Assembly (NCBI GenBank): GCA_014529385.2
Contig: CM043969.1
Coordinates: 27,479,446-27,543,445, forward strand
From: Adiantum capillus-veneris
Lineage: Eukaryota > Streptophyta > Polypodiopsida > Polypodiales > Pteridaceae
Direction: 5' to 3'
Length of the DNA stretch: 64,000 nt
The translations under genes were made by a program, and so were the position numbers. Below, one piece after another: positions 57,988 to 64,000 of this stretch. The number at the start of each line of letters is the position of its first letter. Position 1 is the stretch's first letter. The notes beneath the pieces were generated by a model, which had not been told where the DNA came from, did not search any database, and saw only the letters and a program-made list of their open reading frames with translations.

Positions 57988-59130
57988 CTATGGTTCAAAC
58001 CTTAGAAAATACCTCTTGAGCCTCGGTCCATTGACTCTAGTCTTGTGAATTCTCCCATCTGCTTCCATCAACTTGTAACTGTCGTTGGCATAGCGCCTTT
58101 TGACAATGAATGTGCCTTCCCATCTGGGTTGAAATTTCTTGTCTTTACTAGTGTCAAATCTGTTGTCGTATGTCAATACTAACATGCCTTTTTCCAGGTC
58201 CTTTTCCTTAAGCTCTTGTTTGAAGGTGAGCCGGCGTCGCTCTGCTTGTGCTGCATAGTGATTGATGGCATCTTCCCTATCTAGTTGGAGCCTTTCTATA
58301 TCTCGATTGTAGTTGCGGAGATTGACAATTGGGCACTGTAACTAGCTAGCCATGACTCGCAAGCTGGCTATCTCTACGTCGATGGGTAGAATGGCCTCCT
58401 TTCCATAGACTAGATGGAAAGGGGTGAACCCTAGTGATTTTCAGAATGTCGTTCTGTAGGCCCATAGAGCGGCCAGGAGATGTATGTCCCAGTCACCTAT
58501 GTGGTTATTCACCTGCTTTGTGATGATTTTACAGATCATGCCATTTACCTTTTCCACTAGGTCATTGCACTGTGGATAGTATGGTGTGGAATGTCGGCGT
58601 GTAATGTCTAACTTTTTCATTAGCTTTGCCACCAAGTCGCCTCTAAAACCTGGCCCCCTATAAGATATTATCTCTAGCCGAGTGCCAAAACGGCAAGAAA
58701 TGTGCTCGAATAGGAACTTTGCCACCTCTTGGGCTATAATACGTGTGGTGGCTGCTGCTTCTGTCCATCGGGTCATGTAGTCTACAACAACTAGAATGTA
58801 TAGTTTACCTGATTGGACCCTTGGTAGAGGACCAATTGCATCTATTTCCCACTTTTCAAACGGACCATATGAGATGATTAGAGTCTGTGGCTCATAGGTT
58901 AGTGTATGATCACTAGACGCTTGACGGGCCTTGCATGTTTTACACCAATGATGCACATCCCTGCTCAGACTAGGCCAAGAGAATCCTGCCTGTAGAATCT
59001 TTCTACTAGTGATATCTAAAGCAAAATGACCACCGCAGACACCATCATGACAACTTGAGATTACCTCCGTGATCTGACTAGAGGTTGGTACTCGCCTAAG
59101 AATCTGTTCTTTGCCTTTCTGACCAGCCAT
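57988..59130 (-). pseudogene. Ty3 integrase (second copy), catalytic Asp changed
   Basis: 59130-58441 in one frame: zinc region HDGVCGGHF and CKTCKAR, core WEIDAIGPLPR (first Asp) and VDYMTRWTEAA; at the second catalytic position IISYRGPGFRG has Tyr where Asp is expected (near 58665-58670); NDLVEKVNG keeps the Glu. 58185-57988 gives the C-terminal WEGTFIVKRRY tail. Otherwise this 230-codon frame is unbroken, so the Tyr change may have been the first inactivating event here. Confidence 0.9.
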
Positions 59131-59940
59131 TGTTTTTGGCCCTTAGTATACCCTTCAGGACATTCTCCTGTGTCTACGAAGCTGATGATATCAGGCATAG
59201 CATTGCTACCTTGAAAGAGGGGTAGTTTTAGTTCAATTGCTCCTATGGGAATGTCTTGTATTCTTTCCTTGTCTAGAGCATCTGCCTCCTGATTTTCTAC
59301 CCTAGGGACATGAAATAATTGCACTGCTTCAAACTTTCTTAGAAGATCCTTAGCCTGGTGTAACTCACCAAATAAAACCTAATTTCTACAAACCCAAGTG
59401 CCATTTATCTGGTTTATCAAAAGCAGAGCATCGCCAAACACATTTAGGCGTTGAATCCCTTGCAGATTACACGGTTCTAATCCAATAATTAAAGCCGCAT
59501 ACTCTGCTTCATTGTTGGAGTGGGAGTGTAACAACTGCCCAATAGAGAATACTTTCTCCCTTTGCTCATTGAAGATGATGATTCCAACCACAAACTGGTC
59601 CACTGTTCTTTTGTATGCTCCATCAAAGAAAAGAGAGTGAGCTCTTTCTAGCTTAGGATTTTCTACCATTGGTGTCACTTGTTTACCATTGGTGTCTACC
59701 ATTTTCTACCATTGGTGTCCTCTTTCTGATGGGGGTTATGACACGACTAGAGAAGTAGATAGGATGCATGAAAGAGTTTTGGGGGTCCTTTTGCATCAGT
59801 ACGGCTCCAAGTGTATCACTTCCTACACTGGGGTTCACATAAAATGGCTCATCCCATCTGAGGGTGAAATGGTGGGAAGTGTGGCTAGGATTTGTTTCAC
59901 TTTCAATAAACTATTGCTCATTTTCTTCACTCCATGAGAA
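59061..59940 (-). pseudogene. RNase H domains of the second Tat-like pol
   Basis: 59702-59379: SLFFDGAYKR, HSNNEAEYAALIIG and VFGDALLLINQ give the D, E, D triad of an additional RNase H; 59324-59061 continues with FHVPRVENQEADAL. Right of it, about 59900-59710, the first RNase H (PFYVNPSVGSDTLG, HPIYFSSRVM). At 59650-59720 the word ACCATTGGTGTC is repeated four times, a local slippage. Confidence 0.85.
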
Positions 59941-60149
59941 TACATCTCTATGGGTGATTTGTTGTAGAGGGAGAACTATTTGAGATAGCAAGTGAATGAA
60001 CCTACTTAAATACCTTCCCGGGGGATTCACTGTGTTTTTTCGTACGGTACCACGTGAGTGTACAATAGGGGGGGTTTTAGATTTTGTACATAAGCGTATA
60101 CAATAGGGGTAGCCCCTCATTATTTCATACTCATACCGTACACATAAGA

Positions 60150-60242
60150 GGGGGGGGGGGGGGGGGGGGGGGGGGGGAGGGAGGGGAGGAGGGTGGCCAC
60201 ATTGGGGCTACATTCAACTACCTGAGCCACCTTAAATACATT

Positions 60243-60314
<72 letters not shown>
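60150..60314. repeat. Poly-G (about 29) and (CT)n microsatellite
   Basis: G-run at 60150-60178; (CT)n at 60249-60314, about 33 units. Confidence 0.95.
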
Positions 60315-60318
<4 letters not shown>

Positions 60319-60434
60319 ATCGATGAATACTTTCATGGCGTGGTGAAAGTAAGGGCAAACTTGAAATTCTCTCGTTTTCTTGGTCAAAATTAGAAGCTTT
60401 TGGGTAATTACACTAAAATTTATGTAAATTTCCT

Positions 60435-60670
60435 CGTAGCCAAGCTCAAATCCCTCTAATTTGTCAAAAGTCCCAAAATACCCTTCAAATTTTTAAAATT
60501 CCCAAAGTACCCATGTATCTATTTTGATCGGATTGATCAAGCTTTTCTAATTTTTATTCCTTTTTGACAATTGAGATGCATTTTTTAGTGGTTAGCATGT
60601 AATTTGTCACATATTACCTCACAAAACAAGCGATTATGTCCACAAAGATAACACATAAGTGTAGTCATCA
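60435..60670 (-). repeat. Inverted copy of part of the Helitron-like interior
   Basis: The - strand matches 33960-34197: shared words include TAGATACA(A/T)GGGTA(T/C)TTTGGGA, TGTGACAAAT and CAATTGTCAAAAAGG. No TC or CTAG terminus is attached, so it is a piece of a related unit. Confidence 0.7.
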
Positions 60671-60737
60671 ACAAAATGTCAATCATTGAAGAACAAGAAT
60701 ACATCCTAATTCCTCTTTGTCCTGCCACACATTGGCT

Positions 60738-60780
60738 AGAGAGAGAGAGAGAGATAGATAGATAGATAGATAGATAGATT
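60738..60780. repeat. (GA)n then (GATA)n microsatellite
   Basis: GA run followed by about six GATA units. Confidence 0.93.
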
Positions 60781-60933
60781 TAATTATCGTCCACGGAGGT
60801 CAGATATGACCCATGGGACCAAAAAAAACATTACATCTGTTCTTTTGGTGGAAGTGTTACATACATATCAGTTAGGGACTGAGGGTCCATCAGGGGTAAA
60901 GGAAAAGGAAAGGATACGGACAAAAAACAAAAC

Positions 60934-61248
60934 CTAGAGGGGGTCAGGTAGAGGGGGAGTTGGCTTGGGAGTTCGAAACTCTTGAATGATGGCTTTACCG
61001 CCACGGTAGACTGCCCATTTACCTTGTTTACGAGCTTCATGCATCTTTTTGAGATGGCTTGCTTTGTGCTTGAGTTGGTCTGTAGTCAATTCCTCGGAAA
61101 TCCAAAGCTTTGTCCCCTTGAGGTGATAAGATTGGCGCAACAGCCGCGTCCGTTCTTCTTTGTTCTTGAAAGTGAGGATGCATTGGCCAAGAGGAACACG
61201 CCTATGTGTGTCGTTGAAAGTGAGGATGCATTGGCCAAGAGGAACACG

Positions 61249-61255
<7 letters not shown>
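60934..61255 (-). pseudogene. LINE-like short reading frame with a 49-bp duplication
   Basis: On the - strand: CILTFKNKEERTRLLRQSY, HLKGTKLWISEELTTDQLK and HEARKQGKWAVYRGGKAII, ending Pro-rich. The pattern (L-K-G-T-x-[IL]-[WF]-I-x-E-x-L-T, then ARxxGKWAxYR) resembles the C-terminal part of non-LTR retrotransposon ORF1-type proteins; I am not certain of this. The 49-base unit around GAAAGTGAGGATGCATTGGC is duplicated (61168 and 61217). Confidence 0.4.

Positions 61256-61256
<1 letters not shown>

Positions 61257-61303
<47 letters not shown>
61257..61303. repeat. (GA)n microsatellite
   Basis: About 23 GA units directly before a (GAA)n tail of the SINE-like copy. Confidence 0.95.
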
Positions 61304-61308
<5 letters not shown>

Positions 61309-61309
<1 letters not shown>

Positions 61310-61405
61310 AGAAGAAGAAGAAGAAGAGAGTTTTAACATCATAGGAGACTATCCCAAGAAACCTTAAAGATCTAGCTGACGAGAAGAGTTGAACTCAAGA
61401 CCTGT

Positions 61406-61408
<3 letters not shown>
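61309..61408 (-). repeat. SINE-like copy, (TTC)n tail
   Basis: On the - strand ACAGGTCTTGAGTTCAACTC, body, ATGTTAAAACTCTC and (TTC)n at 61309-61327. The box-A-like head is replaced by (GT)n-(GA)n at 61408-61484. Confidence 0.5.

Positions 61409-61484
<76 letters not shown>
61408..61484. repeat. (GT)n-(GA)n microsatellite
   Basis: About 17 GT units followed by about 20 GA units. Confidence 0.95.
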
Positions 61485-61488
<4 letters not shown>

Positions 61489-61960
61489 TGGAGAATGTTA
61501 AAGCTGGTATTTATTATGCTAGTTCAAATGTAGAAATGACACACCTTTCACTCTATATTTGTTTCACCACCTTTCATGGCAACATGATGGTGTTCAAGCA
61601 TCGTCTACCTGCACTATTTGAACATAGGGGATGCACGAGATTGATCTTTTCTATCACCGCTGTTTGAATATGGGGCCATCACAAGATTAATCCAAGCATC
61701 TCGCAAGTGCACGATGTGAGCATAGAAAAGGTCGAAGTCACCTCTAGCCCTCTTCTTTCGTTGCATCGTGTGAATCCAGTCTACGTCTAGAAATCTTCAT
61801 GCAAATTTGACTCAACAACAAATCTTTTTCCCAACTTTTGAGAATTTCCAAATGTTGGTCCTTTGTTGCAGACAATGAAGAGGCTTTGTATGACATAAGA
61901 AGATTTAGAAACTTTCTCATGTAGGAAAACGGAGTTCTTCTCTATGTTTTTCATACAATG
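61485..61960. other. Anonymous DNA
   Basis: GAACATAGGGGATGCACGAG and GAATATGGGGCCATCACAAG (near 61619 and 61665) are degenerate repeats; nothing else recognised. Confidence 0.35.
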
Positions 61961-61963
61961 CAT

Positions 61964-62078
61964 AACATCATGAGCTTCTGCTCCAGAGGCACCGCATACC
62001 TAGCTGGGCTGGCGGTCCCCTGCCCCCAATCGTACCTAGCTAGTATGTGGCACCTCCCTCACAAAAGCTCATGATGTT
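61964..62078. repeat. Imperfect hairpin-forming inverted repeat
   Basis: AACATCATGAGCTTCTG...GCATACCTAGCT on the left pairs with AGCTAGTATGTGG...CAAAAGCTCATGATGTT on the right: arms of about 45 bases with mismatches and a loop of about 25 bases. It may be a foldback MITE or, less likely, a miRNA-type precursor. Confidence 0.6.
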
Positions 62079-64000
62079 GAGGTAAGTCACAATGTGGAAA
62101 ATATTGTTAGAATTTGTCCAAAACTTCTTGTGCGAGTATTTGTGCGAGTAGGTAATACCCTTTTAGAAAAATCACAAAAAGAGGGTATCTTTAGGAGATC
62201 CTAAGCTCGAAGGCAAATTACGAAAAATAATCATTGACTCTCTCCCCCTGTGTGTGTGCACGTGCAAGAACGTGTGCATGCAACTGTCGGATAGCAGATG
62301 ACATTGGTCGACAGATGACGGCATCAGGCGGCATCATGTAGAGTTGATTACCGTAGGGTATTCATATCGGCTTTTTTGTATGTATAGCAGCAGTGAACTC
62401 GACGAGCAAGACCGAGCTAGGACAATCAATTGAAGGAGGTTCGAGTCCTGTGCACCACACTTTAATATACCAATGTGTGGGATATATTGACAAATCCTAA
62501 GGTTGGTAGCAAGAGGGGGGGAAAAATCATTTTAGCATAGTCCCTATTTGCAGGTAGGGTTTTTTGTCACAAAGCGTTCACGAGGCACCACAGCCTCGAC
62601 AAGCACTTGCACAGAGACATGCTCGCAAGCACTTGCAACATGTTAGAGAGAGAGAGAGAGAGAGGGCATGAGTGGGCATCAACTGACAGACATAGCCGAG
62701 ATTTCCAAGGTTTTCGTCCTCGCTCTCTCCCCCTGCAAGTTGCAGACGAGCTTCCAAACTCCATAGCCAGTCCTGCAAGGCATTTCTCCCCTCCCTCAGA
62801 GCCTCCGATCTGACAAGATACTGTGATTTACCTCCTTTTATCATTTTTCCACCTCAGGGACTACTGCTTCAGCACGATCTAATCGGCAAGCTCTACCAGC
62901 TATTGGGAAGTTGTCTCACTGTGGTACTATCTGCCCATGCTCCTCTCGCAACATAAGGGCGAGCTTGGTCCTCCCAGCTTTGAGCATCCTCAATTTACTG
63001 TACACGCACGTGCCCATGTGTGTCCTCTCGCGACCTTAGCCCTCATGGCGCGCCCTGCCTCTATCGACCAGCACGTGGTACCCAAGTATTTTTAACGCGC
63101 CTGTAAAGAGATTCCTTCATTTCAAAAGGGAACTCAAACTAATGTTCAAACAGGAAGGCAGATCCGAGGGCGATACATTGCAGGCCGGAGCTGAGGAAGG
63201 CCTGTTGCTGCTGTTGCTCATTGCCTGGAGCTGCTGTTGCTATGAGCCACCATTTTTCATTAACGCTAGGAAAACTAGGAAATTGCACTAGCCATGAGCG
63301 ACCATTGTCCGCCATGACTTGCCATAACGTGTCACTCCCAGGTATTTGGTCCCGTTATTGGCAGTCTGAGGAGCTTGCGAGCGTATGAGCGGTGGGTTGA
63401 GGGTGCAGGGTGTAGGCTGGGCTGTGAAGGAGTCTGTGTGTGTGTGTGTGTGCGCGCGCGCGGGGCATGAGCTTTGTGATCTGCAATTTTTGTGCAGGAG
63501 GAGGGTTCATCTATGAACCATTGTCGCTGTGAAGAGGCCGTAGGAACGTTGCGCAAGGATGGAGTCCAAGGCGGAGAGGCAACAGTAGTAGCACTCTACA
63601 ACTTGTAAATGGAAATGTCGAAAAACGACTGAGAAATCAAAGTTTGCTCTATCGAGTCTGTCTGAGAGAGGGAATGTGTGAGGGTGATGAGCTAGAGTCA
63701 GAGGCTTGTACATGCGGAGGTCTTGAGCTTTTCCTTCTTCATTAGGGTGTGTACTACGTTTGCACTTCTGTAGGGTAGGCATTCCTGAGCAAAAGTTGCA
63801 ATAGCTTGGCTTTGAATGAATAAGGTTGGTTGACCTTCTGCAATAATGCAATAATCTGAACCTGTTGATGAGGAACTATAGCGCAAGCTTGATGGTGTGC
63901 TCGTAAGCCTCCTAACACTAAAAGCATGGACCAATATCCTACAACCCCAAGCTGCCTTTTGGCTTTGCTCAACCTCAAGCAAGACCAGGTGCAGGACACG
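62079..64000. other. Anonymous DNA with a tRNA box-B-like word and small microsatellites
   Basis: GGTTCGAGTCC at about 62448-62458 fits the polymerase III box B consensus, but no box A or cloverleaf was found. (GA)n at 62646-62664, (GT)n-(GC)n at 63437-63462. Frames such as 62578-62844 and 63507-63851 on the - strand have no recognised domain. Confidence 0.4.

Larger units (their letters stand above)
57988..60030 (-). mobile_element. Second Ty3/Tat-like pol fragment (RT end, RNase H, integrase)
   Basis: On the - strand from 60030: RT thumb YLSRFIHLLSQIVLPLQQIT, RNase H start PFYVNPSVGSDTLGAVLMQK, an additional RNase H, integrase with C-terminal tail. It differs in sequence from the element at 36881-46980. 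No LTR is recognised on either side; the right end is cut near 60030-60070 by a GGGG-rich junction. Confidence 0.85.

Noticed and set aside
62448-62458. GGTTCGAGTCC, a perfect box B, as part of a tRNA gene
   Set aside because: No acceptor stem, D-arm or anticodon arm can be folded around it; no CCA-proximal complementarity.

Overview
This is repeat-dense plant nuclear DNA. I find no intact host gene, bacterial operon, rRNA, clear tRNA or CRISPR array. Nearly everything recognisable is a transposable element or a decayed piece of one: Ty1/copia and Ty3/gypsy LTR retrotransposons primed by plant initiator-Met or Asp tRNA sites, a Helitron-type Pif1 helicase remnant, Helitron-like termini, CACTA transposase remnants, a MULE, hAT-type MITEs and a SINE-like family. 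Between them lie very long (GA)n, (GT)n and (TA)n microsatellites. The species cannot be fixed from the sequence; the element mix says land plant, and the extreme (GA)n load is a distinctive trait of this locus.

Layout. 0-2.3 kb: decayed Pif1/Helitron helicase containing a 248-bp MITE. 2.3-4.1 kb: 1.2-kb Ty3 LTR with the start of gag. 4.3-6.2 kb: 5' half of a copia element (- strand). 6.2-11.7 kb: a 546-bp-period tandem repeat split by a complete but dead copia element (7400-11304, target duplication AGAAG). 11.9-25.2 kb: a decayed unknown reading frame split by a - strand, apparently non-coding LTR element (12466-25215, target duplication TCTGC). Its primer-binding site was in turn split by a second LTR element (18199-25047, target duplication CTCTG) that carries gag and protease but no reverse transcriptase, RNase H or integrase. 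25.2-27.4 kb: an unknown exon-like frame and a CACTA transposase remnant ending at a Helitron-like 3' terminus. 27.4-34.4 kb: GC-rich and (GA)n-rich DNA, then a Helitron-like unit (30318-34422) holding hAT MITEs, SINE-like copies and a 409-bp tandem duplication. 36.9-47.0 kb: a - strand Ty3/Tat-like element whose protease is split by a 3.7-kb MULE carrying a fragment resembling a FAD-dependent oxidoreductase. 47.2-49.4 kb: CACTA remnants. 49.4-57.9 kb: mostly anonymous DNA, minisatellites, (GA)n and (TA)n, and one coiled-coil exon-like frame. 58.0-60.0 kb: a second, 5'-truncated Ty3/Tat-like pol. 60.4-64 kb: an inverted piece related to the Helitron interior, a LINE-like frame, another SINE-like copy, a hairpin repeat and anonymous DNA.

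The order of events can be read from who interrupts whom. Several insertions are supported by matching target duplications seen directly, and the three nested LTR insertions are the firmest structural calls. The likeliest novelty is the small-LTR element / gag-protease-only element pair at 12.5-25.2 kb and the gene-fragment-carrying MULE at 41.9-45.7 kb; both depend on non-autonomous elements borrowing machinery from others.
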